Source of the DNA: JBGTCY01 sp041748615
GTDB taxonomy: Bacteria; Bacteroidota; Bacteroidia; Chitinophagales; CAIOSU01
Direction: 5' to 3'
NCBI GenBank assembly: GCA_041748615.1
Contig: JBGTCY010000015.1
Location: forward strand, 1-64,000
DNA: 64,000 nucleotides
The translations under genes were made by a program, and so were the position numbers. Below the pieces are notes generated by a model. It did not search any database, was not told the origin of the DNA, and was given only the letters and a program-made list of their open reading frames with translations. Of the stretch, positions 7,777 through 16,567 are shown one piece after another; the stretch's first letter is position 1, and each line of letters begins with the position of its first letter.

Positions 7777-10700
7777 ATGGACAGCAACTATACTCTCTTA
7801 ATTCAAAAATTAGACGCTTTCATCCGCAAGCACTATCTCAACAATCTGCTGCGCGGATTGATTTATTCCTCTGCAATCATCATTGGTACGTTCATCGCGC
7901 TCAATCTGCTGGAATACCAGCTTTACATGTCTTCCCTGGCGCGTAAGTTTTTGTTTTACGGCTTTTTGGCAGGCAGCGCGGGATTAATTTATTGGTTGGT
8001 CGGACTGCCGCTGCTGCATTATTATCGTTTGGGAAAAATCATCAGCCATGAGCAGGCGGCACAAATCATCGGTCAGCATTTTTCCGATGTGAAAGACAAA
8101 CTCCTGAATATTCTTCAGCTAAAAAAACAAACGGAATCGGTTTCCGACAAAGCGTTGATTGAAGCGAGTATCAGCCAGAAAATCGAGAGCATTAAATTAG
8201 TGCCTTTCACTGCTGCGGTAGATTTGCGCGGCAACAGGAAATATCTCCGCTACTTAGCCGCTCCATTGTTGGTTTTTATTGCCATCATGCTGGCTGCGCC
8301 CAACATCATCCGTGACGGAACGACACGACTGATTTATAACAATGACCATTATGAAAAACCAGCGCCATTTCAATTCAGCGTTGAAAATCCTTCGCTCCGG
8401 GTGGTGCAGTTTGAAAATTTCGCGCTGGAGGTCAGCGTATCCGGGGATATTATTCCTGACAATGTGTTCATCAAAGTGGATGGATATTCTTACAAGATGA
8501 ACAAAAAAAGCCCGACCAACTGGCAGCACAATTTCATCAACATTCAGAAAAGTCAGGATTTTGTACTGACTGCTGCCGGTTTTGATTCAAAGCTCTACTC
8601 TATTGAAGTATTGCCGAAGCCAATGATTGTAAATTTTGATGTTCATTTGGATTACCCGGCATACACCGGCAAAAAAAATGAAACGGTGAAAAATATTGGC
8701 GACCTCACCGTGCCCGTTGGCACCAAAGCAAGTTGGGAACTGAGCGCGCAAAGCACCGAGGAGATTCAGTTCAATTTTGAAGAAAAACAAGTGGCGGCAA
8801 CCCGCTCCGGTGAAAAATTGTTCACACTTTCAGAAACCCTGATGAAAGGCGGTTATTACACCGTAAAAATTTCCAACAAACATCTGAAAGATGCCGACTC
8901 TATTTCTTATTCTTTGTCCGTTATTCCCGACATGCACCCTTCCATCAATGTGCAACCGATTGAAGACACCGCCAACCTGCGTTACCTCTATTTTATCGGA
9001 GAGATTTCTGACGATTACGGATTGAACCGCCTGCAACTAAAGCACAAAATCATCAAGGAAGGACAAAAAGAACCGGATGATTACACGTCAACCGCCATTT
9101 CATTCAACAAAGGTCAGTACGCACAGTTTTCGCACTACTGGGATTTGAAAACGCTCGACCTGAAGCCGGGCGAAAGCATCGTTTACTTTTTTGAAGTATG
9201 GGACAATGACGCCATCAACGGCAGCAAATCCACCCGCTCCACCACCCTGCAATTCAGAATGCCCACGCTTGATGAACTGGAAAAAGAAAACAAAGAGAGC
9301 AACGAAAAAATCAAAACCGATTTAGACCAGTCATTGTCCAAAGCGGAAGAATTGAAAAATGAAATTCAGGCAATCCAGGAAAAATTATTACAGAAAAAAA
9401 ATCTCAACTGGGAAGATAAAAAATCGGTAGAGGAGATGTTGCAAAAGCAAAAAGATTTGGAGAAAAACTTACAGCAATTGCAGGATGAGTTCACCAAAAA
9501 TATCAGCCAGCAGCAGGAGTTTAAAAATATCAACGAAGAGATTGTTCAGAAACAACAAAAACTTCAGGAACTGTTTAATGAACTGTTGTCGGATGAAATG
9601 AAAGAGATGTACGAAAAGCTGCAATCATTGATGGACCAACTTAATCCTGATGAATTGATGGAAGAATTGAAGGATTTTGAATTATCCCAGGAACAACTTG
9701 CGGCAGAATTGGACAGGATGCTGGAATTGTTTAAGCAATTAGAGTTTGAACAAAAAGCGGGAGAAACCATCAGCAAACTGGAGGAACTTGCAAAAAAACA
9801 GGAACAACTCAGCGAAGACACCCGCAATCAAACCAAGAGCAATGAAGAGCTTTCAGAGGAACAAAAGAAAATCAATGAGGAGTTTGAAAAAGTTGAAGAG
9901 GCGCTGAAAGAACTCGAAGACATCAAAAAAGAATTGGGCGATAACGAGGCTTTTGAACAAACCAAGGAAGATGCCGAGCAGACAAAACAGGAAATGAAAA
10001 AAGGCTCGGAAAATCTGCAGCAAAACAAAAACAAAAAAGCATCGGAAAACCAAAAAAACGCGGCTGACAAGATGGAGGAAATGGCGCAGCAATTAGGCGA
10101 CATGATGGACATGATGCAGATGGAGCAAATGGAGATGGATATGCGCGCCATCCGTCAGTTGCTGGAAAACCTCATTACGCTTTCTTACGACCAGGAAGAT
10201 TTAATGCTCACGATTTCAAAAACCAACATCAACGACCCGAAATATGTTGAACTCACGCAGCAGCAGTTTAAAATAAAAGACGACACCGAGTTGGTGAAAG
10301 ACAGTCTTTACGCGTTGAGCAAAAGAGTTTTTCAACTCCAGACCTTCATCAACAAAGAAGTCACTGAAATTTACAAAAACCTTGAACGCGCGATAGGCGA
10401 CCTCGCGGAACGCAGAAGGAATGACGCTACAGTGCGCCAGCAATATGTGATGACGGGCTATAACAACCTCGCCCTGATGCTGAGTGAAGTGATGCAACAG
10501 ATGCAGCAGCAGATGGCTTCCCAAATGACCGGCTCACAGATGTGCCAGAAAGAATCGAAAGGAAAACCTTCTCCGAAAATGGGCGAACTGCAACAGCAGA
10601 TGAACGAACAACTATCTAAAATGCAGGAGCAAATGAAAAAGGGTCCGCAGGAAGGCGGAAAGGGAGGGATGAGTAAAGAGGTGGCGGAGATGGCGGCAAA

Positions 10701-11088
10701 GCAGGCGGCAATCCGCGAGGCGTTGAAAAAACTGAACCAGGAAGAAAACAGTGACGGCAGCTTGGGCGACCTCGAAAAGCTGATTGATGAAATGAACAAA
10801 ACGGAAACCGAACTCTATAATAAAAATCTCACCGAACAGATGATGCTGCGTCAGCAGGAAATTCTCACCCGCCTGCTCGAAGTGGATGAGTCACTCCGCG
10901 AACGCGAGCAGGACGATAAGCGTCAGTCGCAAACCGCTGACGAAATCGCGCGCCAGACTCCGCCTTCCTTGGAAGAATATCTGAAGCAGCGCGAAGCGGA
11001 AATTCAATTATACAAAACCGTACCGCCCGCGCTGAAGCCCTACTACCGCCAGATGATTGAGAATTATTTTAAGAACATCAGTTTTTAA
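7777..11088 (+). CDS. DUF4175-type large membrane coiled-coil protein
   Basis: 1103 residues. Two membrane helices lie at about 22-46 and 56-78 and a third at about 155-175, followed by a long periplasmic-looking beta-rich region (about 190-490). From about 500 to 760 the protein is almost continuous Glu/Lys/Gln-rich coiled coil. Residues about 770-1000 are Met/Gln-rich (runs such as MMDMMQMEQMEMDMR), and a conserved-looking end follows. This architecture matches the Bacteroidota DUF4175 family, whose function is not established. nth follows after 28 nt, so co-transcription is possible. No frameshift is seen. Confidence 0.75.
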   Translation: MDSNYTLLIQKLDAFIRKHYLNNLLRGLIYSSAIIIGTFIALNLLEYQLYMSSLARKFLFYGFLAGSAGLIYWLVGLPLLHYYRLGKIISHEQAAQIIGQHFSDVKDKLLNILQLKKQTESVSDKALIEASISQKIESIKLVPFTAAVDLRGNRKYLRYLAAPLLVFIAIMLAAPNIIRDGTTRLIYNNDHYEKPAPFQFSVENPSLRVVQFENFALEVSVSGDIIPDNVFIKVDGYSYKMNKKSPTNWQHNFINIQKSQDFVLTAAGFDSKLYSIEVLPKPMIVNFDVHLDYPAYTGKKNETVKNIGDLTVPVGTKASWELSAQSTEEIQFNFEEKQVAATRSGEKLFTLSETLMKGGYYTVKISNKHLKDADSISYSLSVIPDMHPSINVQPIEDTANLRYLYFIGEISDDYGLNRLQLKHKIIKEGQKEPDDYTSTAISFNKGQYAQFSHYWDLKTLDLKPGESIVYFFEVWDNDAINGSKSTRSTTLQFRMPTLDELEKENKESNEKIKTDLDQSLSKAEELKNEIQAIQEKLLQKKNLNWEDKKSVEEMLQKQKDLEKNLQQLQDEFTKNISQQQEFKNINEEIVQKQQKLQELFNELLSDEMKEMYEKLQSLMDQLNPDELMEELKDFELSQEQLAAELDRMLELFKQLEFEQKAGETISKLEELAKKQEQLSEDTRNQTKSNEELSEEQKKINEEFEKVEEALKELEDIKKELGDNEAFEQTKEDAEQTKQEMKKGSENLQQNKNKKASENQKNAADKMEEMAQQLGDMMDMMQMEQMEMDMRAIRQLLENLITLSYDQEDLMLTISKTNINDPKYVELTQQQFKIKDDTELVKDSLYALSKRVFQLQTFINKEVTEIYKNLERAIGDLAERRRNDATVRQQYVMTGYNNLALMLSEVMQQMQQQMASQMTGSQMCQKESKGKPSPKMGELQQQMNEQLSKMQEQMKKGPQEGGKGGMSKEVAEMAAKQAAIREALKKLNQEENSDGSLGDLEKLIDEMNKTETELYNKNLTEQMMLRQQEILTRLLEVDESLREREQDDKRQSQTADEIARQTPPSLEEYLKQREAEIQLYKTVPPALKPYYRQMIENYFKNISF

Positions 11089-11116
11089 AATTCATTTGGC
11101 TGTTTAGTTTTAACCC

Positions 11117-11782
11117 ATGACCAAATCCGAATTATTCAAATTCGCCCTTGACTATTTACGCAAGCAGCACCCAAACCCTGAAACGGAGTTGCAATTCGTC
11201 AATCCCTATGAACTTTTGGTGGCGGTCATTCTTTCCGCGCAATGCACCGACAAGCGTGTGAATATGGTGACGCCCGCATTGTTTGAGCGATTCCCGACCG
11301 TGTTCGATTTGGCAAAAGCGGAATTTGAGGACGTATTTCCGTACATCAAAAGCGTCAGTTATCCCAACAACAAAACCAAACACCTGATTGGCATGGCGAA
11401 AATGCTGATTGAAAAGTTTGGCGGTGAAGTACCCGATGACGCGGACAAGTTGCAACAACTGCCGGGCGTGGGCAGAAAAACCGCGCATGTCATTACTTCC
11501 TGCCTTTTCAATCAACCCAACCTCGCGGTGGACACACATGTTTTCAGAGTCGCCAACAGAATCGGTCTGACCAACAACGCCAAAAACCCGCTGCAAACCG
11601 AATTGCAATTAGTGAAACACATTCCGGAAGAAGATATTCCCGCAGCGCATCACTGGCTGATTTTGCACGGCAGGTATGTCTGTGTGGCGCGAAACCCAAA
11701 GTGCCGGCAATGCGGATTAACAGATGTTTGTAAATATTACCGCAGACTTCGCTCGGAAAAGAAAAAGAAAGTTTTAACTTAA
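11117..11782 (+). CDS. nth: Endonuclease III (DNA glycosylase/AP lyase)
   Basis: 221 residues, family-typical. The helix-hairpin-helix LPGVGRKTAHV (115-125) holds the catalytic lysine K121, and AVDTHVF holds the catalytic aspartate D139. The C-terminal C-x6-C-x2-C-x5-C cluster (CVARNPKCRQCGLTDVC) binds a [4Fe-4S] cluster. The enzyme removes oxidised pyrimidines and nicks abasic sites in base excision repair. It lies between the DUF4175 gene and recA on the same strand; recA starts 138 nt later, after a heptad array. Confidence 0.95.
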   Translation: MTKSELFKFALDYLRKQHPNPETELQFVNPYELLVAVILSAQCTDKRVNMVTPALFERFPTVFDLAKAEFEDVFPYIKSVSYPNNKTKHLIGMAKMLIEKFGGEVPDDADKLQQLPGVGRKTAHVITSCLFNQPNLAVDTHVFRVANRIGLTNNAKNPLQTELQLVKHIPEEDIPAAHHWLILHGRYVCVARNPKCRQCGLTDVCKYYRRLRSEKKKKVLT

Positions 11783-11883
11783 CATCCCGTTTTAGCGGAG
11801 GCAAGGATTTTTTTTAAAACTATAAATATTACAACAGTGAAATATCATCACCCTGACTCCCCTCAGAAGTGAAGAAGGGTTGA

Positions 11884-11911
11884 TTAAACACTAAACTTCA
11901 AACTTTAAACT
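11884..11911. repeat. Heptad array (NTAAACT type)
   Basis: Four 7-nt units, TTAAACA, CTAAACT, TCAAACT, TTAAACT, end ten bases before the recA start codon, so they lie in the recA leader. Confidence 0.7.
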
Positions 11912-11920
11912 CCCCATACT

Positions 11921-12982
11921 ATGTCAGACAACAAAGAAAAACTCAAGGCGCTGCAGCTCACCGTTGATAAGCTCGAAAAAACTTACGGAAAAGGAACCAT
12001 CATGAAATTAGGCGACAGCCGGGTCGTGGCGGCAGACGTGATACCCACCGGCTCCATCGGACTGGATGTAGCGCTCGGTATTGGCGGTTTGCCCAAAGGC
12101 AGAATCATTGAAATTTACGGACCTGAATCGTCCGGCAAAACCACGCTCGCCATCCACGCCATCGCGCAGGCGCAAAAGAAAGGCGGACTTGCCGCCATCA
12201 TTGACGCGGAACATGCCTTCGATAAAGTGTATGCCGAAAAGTTGGGCGTTGACACCAACAACCTCCTCATTTCGCAACCCGATGACGGAGAGCAGGCGCT
12301 CGATATTGCCGAGCATCTCATCCGCTCAGGCGCGTTGGATATCGTGGTGATAGATTCTGTTGCAGCGCTCGTTCCGAGAGGCGAACTCGAAGGTGAAATG
12401 GGCGATAGCAAGATGGGATTGCAGGCAAGGCTCATGTCGCAGGCGATGAGAAAACTCACAGGCTCCATCAGCAAGACCGGCTGCTGTTGCATCTTCATCA
12501 ACCAGTTGCGCGAAAAAATCGGGGTGATGTTCGGCAATCCCGAAACCACCACCGGAGGCAACGCGCTCAAATTCTACGCTTCTATTCGTCTTGACATCCG
12601 CAGAATCGCGCAGGTGAAAGACAAGGAAGGCAACATTGTCGCGAACCGCGCTCGCGTGAAAGTAGTAAAAAACAAAATGGCGCCTCCTTTCAGAACCGCT
12701 GAGTTCGACATCGTTTATGGATTGGGCATTTCAAAAACCGGTGAACTTGTTGACATTGGCGTTGAACTCGATATTGTGCAAAAGAGCGGCTCCTGGTTCA
12801 GCTATGACGGAAACAAATTAGGACAGGGCAGAGACCAGGTAAAAGAATTGTTTGATGACAACCCAGAACTGGCGGAAGAAATCGAAAAGAAAATCAAAGC
12901 CAAACTTTTAGCGCCACCGCCTACAGCCGAAGAAAAAAAAGAAGCTAAAGCGGCAAAAGAAAAAGAAGCGGCTGCTGAGTAA
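11921..12982 (+). CDS. recA: Recombinase RecA
   Basis: 353 residues, standard RecA length. Walker A GPESSGKT at 67-74, Walker B region [17 protein letters not shown], loop 2 region [25 protein letters not shown] and an acidic/Lys-Ala-rich tail are all visible. RecA forms filaments on single-stranded DNA, drives strand exchange and stimulates LexA-type autocleavage. No SOS-box-like palindrome is obvious in the 138-nt upstream gap. A perfect intrinsic terminator follows at 13001-13030. recX is encoded separately about 5 kb upstream. Confidence 0.98.
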   Translation: MSDNKEKLKALQLTVDKLEKTYGKGTIMKLGDSRVVAADVIPTGSIGLDVALGIGGLPKGRIIEIYGPESSGKTTLAIHAIAQAQKKGGLAAIIDAEHAFDKVYAEKLGVDTNNLLISQPDDGEQALDIAEHLIRSGALDIVVIDSVAALVPRGELEGEMGDSKMGLQARLMSQAMRKLTGSISKTGCCCIFINQLREKIGVMFGNPETTTGGNALKFYASIRLDIRRIAQVKDKEGNIVANRARVKVVKNKMAPPFRTAEFDIVYGLGISKTGELVDIGVELDIVQKSGSWFSYDGNKLGQGRDQVKELFDDNPELAEEIEKKIKAKLLAPPPTAEEKKEAKAAKEKEAAAE

Positions 12983-13000
12983 ACAAACAATCACAAAGTA

Positions 13001-13030
13001 AAAAAGGGAGCGAAATTTCGCTCCCTTTTT
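13001..13030 (+). terminator. recA intrinsic terminator
   Basis: A perfect palindrome: arms AAAAAGGGAGCGAAA and TTTCGCTCCCTTTTT, continuing into further T. It starts 18 nt after the recA stop. Confidence 0.9.
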
Positions 13031-13047
13031 TTATGTCGTTATCCCTC

Positions 13048-13204
13048 AGCCTCACCCCCGCTCCCTCTCCAATTGGAGAGGGGAGTCCGGACAAATTACC
13101 AATAAATGGAAAAAACAGCCTTTTTTTCTATCCGGGGAAAAGAAAACAGTTCGGACACCTTCTCTTTCGGAGAAGGGCGGGATGAGGCTTGCTCCGGAAA
13201 GAAA
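13048..13204. repeat. Dispersed two-hairpin element, copy B (inverted relative to copy A)
   Basis: The reverse complement matches 5846-6000 over its full length with scattered substitutions. The hairpins CCCTCTCC/GGAGAGGG and CCTTCTCT/AGAGAAGG-like survive, and several changes keep pairing (for example CCAATTGG at the tip of the first hairpin). It lies between the recA terminator and the thioredoxin gene. Confidence 0.85.
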
Positions 13205-13315
13205 CGAAGTGTATTATTAATTCATAAGCACATGTGTACATGGGCAATGTCTGATGCCCATATGCATTGAACTGTTTGTTATTACATTTGGTTTGGGTAT
13301 TCAAAATCATCCTTT

Positions 13316-13612
13316 ATGAATTTCAACGAACTCATTCATTCCGACACGCCTGTATTGGTTGACTTTCACGCGACCTGGTGCGGACCCTGCAAAACCATGG
13401 CTCCTGTTTTGGAACAATTGAAAGAAGAACTGGGAGAAAAACTGCGGATTATCAAAGTGGACGTGGACAAAAACACGAAAGCCGCAGTTCACTACCAGGT
13501 TCGTGGCGTACCAACATTTATTCTTTTTAAGAATGGAGAAATTTTATGGCGGGAAGCCGGAGTTATTGCCAAACATGAATTTCTCAATGTTATCAGCAAA
13601 CACCTGTCATAG
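13316..13612 (+). CDS. trxA: Thioredoxin
   Basis: 98 residues, close to the minimal thioredoxin length. The redox motif WCGPC lies at 21-25 and the cis-proline loop at GVPTF; the ending FLNVISKHLS is the usual last helix. No signal peptide, so it is a cytoplasmic disulfide reductase. The gene is monocistronic: dispersed element copy B lies upstream and a palindromic repeat downstream. It could be one of several thioredoxin paralogues, so the gene symbol is family level. Confidence 0.9.
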   Translation: MNFNELIHSDTPVLVDFHATWCGPCKTMAPVLEQLKEELGEKLRIIKVDVDKNTKAAVHYQVRGVPTFILFKNGEILWREAGVIAKHEFLNVISKHLS

Positions 13613-13630
13613 AAATATTTAAAAAACTAT

Positions 13631-13736
13631 CGTCATTGCGAGCGAGGAACGAGCGAAGCAATCCCAAAATTGAAAATACAGAGGGATTGCTTCGGGAATG
13701 ACAACCGCGTGATGCTATCATTCCCTCGCAATGACG
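13631..13736. repeat. Palindromic element with CGTCATTGCGAG ends
   Basis: The ends CGTCATTGCGAG (13631-13642) and CTCGCAATGACG (13725-13736) are perfect inverted repeats. Inside, CGAAGCAATCCC and GGGATTGCTTCG also pair. TCATTGCGAG-type repeats are widespread in bacterial intergenic regions. It lies between trxA and the MarC gene. Confidence 0.85.
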
Positions 13737-13804
13737 CTTAAATTAAGTTTTTAAAAAAAACTTTAAAATCCATCCTTTCGGGAAAGGTTTTTTAATTTCC
13801 CCGC

Positions 13805-14449
13805 ATGATTCTATTGAGTATTTCCGGATTTTTTGAATATGCGGTGATTACCATGACTGGGATACTTGTCATTGTAAATCCCCTCACTACCGCGTTTGTA
13901 TTCATGGCATTTTTGCCCGATGCCACTAAAGAAGAAAAAAAAGCGGTTGCAAAAAAGTCTGTCTTAATTGCCACTGGTGTTTTTTTTGTTTTTGCTTTAG
14001 CCGGTAGTATTATCTTCCAGTTGTTCGGCATCACTTTGTCCGCGTTTCGGATTGCCGGTGGAATTATTTTATTCGGCATCGCGATGGGCATGTTGCAAAA
14101 AAAGGAAGAACATGAAGGCATTCCGAAAAAGAAAACGGGACCGGGTGATGATATCGCGATTATACCTTTGGCGATTCCTTTCATGAGCGGACCCGGCTCC
14201 ATCGCTACCGTGATGATTCTCACCAGCGAAGCGCCTACGATTTATCACACCCTCATCGTTTTTGTGGCGGTTGTTATCACCACTTCGTTATGTTATTTCG
14301 CAATGGTCAACTCAGGTTACTTAGTGAAAATTTTAGGCGAAACCGGCAAGCAAATCGTCACGCGGCTGTTCGGTTTAATACTCGCGGTGATTTCAGTGCA
14401 ATTTGTGATTAACGGAATTTTGGAAGTGGTGAATGAGTATTTTAAATAA
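13805..14449 (+). CDS. MarC-family integral membrane protein
   Basis: 214 residues with about six hydrophobic helices. The start NPLTTAFVFMAF and the central IPLAIPFMSGPGSIATVMIL stretch are characteristic of the MarC/UPF0056 family. Despite its name the family is not established as a multidrug pump, and its substrate is unknown. It converges on paaD with only three bases between the stop codons. Start ATG at 13805 immediately precedes helix 1. Confidence 0.88.
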   Translation: MILLSISGFFEYAVITMTGILVIVNPLTTAFVFMAFLPDATKEEKKAVAKKSVLIATGVFFVFALAGSIIFQLFGITLSAFRIAGGIILFGIAMGMLQKKEEHEGIPKKKTGPGDDIAIIPLAIPFMSGPGSIATVMILTSEAPTIYHTLIVFVAVVITTSLCYFAMVNSGYLVKILGETGKQIVTRLFGLILAVISVQFVINGILEVVNEYFK

Positions 14450-14452
14450 TCC

Positions 14453-14935
14453 TCATTTCGGCTTGAACTGCTCAAAAGCTAACCCGCAATGTTTGCAGTG
14501 ATACATTGCGCGGCAAAGGGTGGAGCCGAAAGGACTATTCATCGAGGTGTCCTTGCTGCCACAATGCGGGCAAGCAGCCTGCAAGTCAGTAAGTTCTACT
14601 TCACCTTCTAAATGCGGTGGCGGTGACAGGCGAAATTCCGCCAATAGTTTTTTTCCTTTTTCAGAAATATCATTGGTACTCCATTTGCGGTTCATATCCA
14701 CTTTCACTTCCACTTTTTCAAAACCGATTTCTTCAACGGCTTTTTTGATTTGGTTACGCATGTAGTCAATTGCCGGACAGCCGACAAAAGTGGGTGTCAT
14801 CGTGATGTATGCCGTATCATTTTCAATTTTCACTTCGCAGATAATGCCCAAATCCACCACTGAAATCACCGGTATCTCGGGGTCTTTCACCGTTTCTAAA
14901 GCTGACCAGATAGTTTCACGTGTTTTGGTGAACAT
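14453..14935 (-). CDS. paaD: Phenylacetyl-CoA epoxidase subunit PaaD
   Basis: 160 residues. The N-terminal half is a MIP18/DUF59-type domain with DPEIP (18-22) and VGCPAID (51-57). The C-terminal half has metal-binding cysteines C122, C125, C141, C147 and C150, typical of PaaD (PaaJ). Family knowledge: PaaD is needed for iron-sulfur maturation of the PaaABCE monooxygenase rather than catalysis. It is last in the paa series, 98 nt after paaC, separated by a heptad hairpin. No paaE reductase follows in this window. Confidence 0.92.
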   Translation of the reverse strand: MFTKTRETIWSALETVKDPEIPVISVVDLGIICEVKIENDTAYITMTPTFVGCPAIDYMRNQIKKAVEEIGFEKVEVKVDMNRKWSTNDISEKGKKLLAEFRLSPPPHLEGEVELTDLQAACPHCGSKDTSMNSPFGSTLCRAMYHCKHCGLAFEQFKPK

Positions 14936-14950
14936 GGGGTTTTTTGTTGT

Positions 14951-15030
14951 TTAAAGTTTAAAGTCTAAAGTCTAAAGTTTAAAGTGAGTTTAAAAGTTGA
15001 CCAAACTTTAAACTTCAAACCTTAAACTCA
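14951..15030. repeat. Inverted heptad arrays between paaC and paaD
   Basis: Five YTAAAGT units (14951-14985) are followed by four AAACNYN-type units in the opposite sense (15003-15030). The two arrays can pair into an A/T-rich hairpin in the paaC-paaD leader. Confidence 0.8.
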
Positions 15031-15033
15031 CAA

Positions 15034-15774
15034 TTACCACTCCGCCCCCGGCTCCAGCCGATACACTTCCGACATTTCATCCAACAGCGGCTGAAGGTGT
15101 TCGGTGTGAAAACCTTTTCTTCCGCCCAGCGCGGGTTCGGTTTTTTTTGAGGGAAGTTTCAATCCGACTGCATTGATTACCGGCTCGATTTTTTCCAACC
15201 AGAGTTGCTGCAATTTTTCTTCGCCTGCGAAGATGCCTTCTTTGATGAGTTTGTTTTCTTCATCGCTTTTTTCAAAAATGCCGAGGGCATAGGGGTATGC
15301 TTCGTTCAATGAGGATTGTAACCGTGCGCGGCTTTCTTCATTGGCAGCGCCTAATTTTTTGAGCCATGTGTCGGCATGGAGGAGGTGATATTTCAACTCA
15401 CCGGTGATTTTTTTTGAAAGCGCAGCCAACCGTTCATAGTTGGAATTTGCGAGCAACTGATACCGCAAAAACTCCGCATGGTCGAACAGGAAGTGGCGCA
15501 TCAGACTGAAATCATATTCGCCAATCGGTAGCTCGACCAGGTGGCAGCAGCGATATTGTTTTTCATCGCGCTCGTAAACTAATTTGTCGGGCGAAGGTTC
15601 GCCAAACTCCTCATGCAGGATAGTATAGAGCGCCTGAGCGTGTCCGATTTTATCCTGCGCCATGGAGGAAAAAGCGATGTCTTCTTCGAGGATGGGACCC
15701 AATCCCGTCCATTCCGAATTGCGGTGACCGATAATCAGCGCGTCATCCGCCATTTTGAAAAGTAAGTCTTTCAT
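15034..15774 (-). CDS. paaC: Phenylacetyl-CoA epoxidase structural subunit PaaC
   Basis: 246 residues, matching PaaC (PaaI). The ferritin-like fold is visible, with vestigial diiron helices EEDIAFSSMAQDKIGH (30-45) and FDHAEFLRY (98-105). Known role: PaaC pairs with catalytic PaaA as a heterodimer in the ring 1,2-epoxidase of aerobic phenylacetate degradation, in the cytoplasm. It is separated from paaB by 145 nt that hold half of the dispersed hairpin element and a short tandem repeat. Confidence 0.93.
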   Translation of the reverse strand: MKDLLFKMADDALIIGHRNSEWTGLGPILEEDIAFSSMAQDKIGHAQALYTILHEEFGEPSPDKLVYERDEKQYRCCHLVELPIGEYDFSLMRHFLFDHAEFLRYQLLANSNYERLAALSKKITGELKYHLLHADTWLKKLGAANEESRARLQSSLNEAYPYALGIFEKSDEENKLIKEGIFAGEEKLQQLWLEKIEPVINAVGLKLPSKKTEPALGGRKGFHTEHLQPLLDEMSEVYRLEPGAEW

Positions 15775-15778
15775 AAGT

Positions 15779-15825
15779 GCCTCACCCCCCGCCCCCCTCT
15801 CCGATTGGAGAGGGGGAGTCCGGAG
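15779..15825. repeat. Half copy (copy C) of the two-hairpin element
   Basis: GCCTCACC, then the hairpin CCCCCTCTCC/GGAGAGGGGG, then AGTCCGGA reproduce only the C-rich half of copies A and B. It begins five bases upstream of the paaC start codon, inside the paa operon. Confidence 0.75.
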
Positions 15826-15883
15826 TGTTTATTTTGATTTTAGAAATAATTTTTTAATTATCATTTTATATGCATTGCATTCT

Positions 15884-15912
15884 GACCCGCGACTAACCGA
15901 CCCGCGACTATC
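15884..15912. repeat. Short tandem repeat in the paaB-paaC gap
   Basis: The unit GACCCGCGACTA occurs twice in 29 nt (15884 and 15899), just downstream of the paaB stop. Confidence 0.6.
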
Positions 15913-15919
15913 AGACTAT

Positions 15920-16288
15920 TCAAATCTTAGCCTTTAAACTCTCTTTATACTTCGCAATTTTATCCATCACCCGATAGCCTGCCGCTTCGCGGTGCATTTT
16001 TTCGGGCGTGGTTTCAAACATGTCTTCATCTTCCAGGTTGAACGCGAAAACGTCAGCCGTTTTCACTACCCATAGATTCACGCAGCGTTTTCTGCGGGCA
16101 TATTGTTCTTTGGCAAACAGCAATGCCATTTCGGGATTGGGCGCATGCACCGAGCCGACATGCACATGATGCTTGCCGCGTTTTTCCTGATGAAACACTT
16201 CATACGTCTGCCAGTATTCATGCTCCTGCACCGGCTGAATTTCTTCCGGCAGTCCGATGCGGTTGATGCGGGGGTCGAGGGATTTCAT
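15920..16288 (-). CDS. paaB: Phenylacetyl-CoA epoxidase subunit PaaB
   Basis: 122 residues, slightly longer than the usual ~95. The core EYWQTYEVFHQEKRGKHHVHVGSVHAPNPEMAL and the WVVKTADVFAF strand are diagnostic of PaaB, a small bridging subunit of the PaaABC complex. It is separated from paaA by a HicBA toxin-antitoxin module, an uncommon arrangement because paaA and paaB are normally adjacent. The ATG at 16288 precedes the conserved core by about 24 residues and is the only reasonable start. Confidence 0.92.
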   Translation of the reverse strand: MKSLDPRINRIGLPEEIQPVQEHEYWQTYEVFHQEKRGKHHVHVGSVHAPNPEMALLFAKEQYARRKRCVNLWVVKTADVFAFNLEDEDMFETTPEKMHREAAGYRVMDKIAKYKESLKAKI

Positions 16289-16294
16289 TGCTTA

Positions 16295-16322
16295 GTTTTC
16301 AGTTTGGAGTTTAAAGTTGATA
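16295..16322. repeat. Heptad array between hicA and paaB
   Basis: Four units, GTTTTCA, GTTTGGA, GTTTAAA, GTTGATA, fill most of the 48-nt hicA-paaB gap. Confidence 0.65.
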
Positions 16323-16336
16323 ATGTTAAAATGTGT

Positions 16337-16567
16337 TTACAAATCATTCCATTCTTCCGGCTTAATATTTCTGCCGATTATTTCTTCGATTTCCATGAGC
16401 ATCATCTTTAATTGAGGGACTGAATACTCTTTGTTTGTCGGGATTGCAAGGCGGTGATTTTTATAAACTAAAAACTGATGCTTTGCTCCCGAATAAGGTC
16501 CTTCAAATCCAAGCACGCGGGCACGTTGAATAAATGTCCTCCTTTTACATGGAATCCAGCGGTTCAT
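16337..16567 (-). CDS. hicA: HicA-family toxin (YcfA-like)
   Basis: 76 residues. The pattern RRTFIQRARVLGFEGPYSGAKHQFLVYKNHRLAIPTNKEYSV matches HicA, a small dsRBD-like mRNA interferase with the active-site histidine in the GAKHQF motif (about residue 29). It overlaps the end of hicB by 23 nt, the usual translational coupling. HicA cleaves mRNA until neutralised by HicB. The pair sits between paaA and paaB on their strand, so it would be carried on the paa transcript unless it has its own promoter. The final EEWNDL is an ordinary HicA end. Confidence 0.82.
   Translation of the reverse strand: MNRWIPCKRRTFIQRARVLGFEGPYSGAKHQFLVYKNHRLAIPTNKEYSVPQLKMMLMEIEEIIGRNIKPEEWNDL

Noticed and set aside
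9564..10151. Ser/Cys-rich and Phe-rich frames opposite the DUF4175 coiled coil
   Set aside because: Their odd composition is the complement of Glu/Lys/Gln codons; no independent support.
14951..15030. CRISPR array
   Set aside because: Units are only 7 nt without unique spacers, and no cas genes are present.
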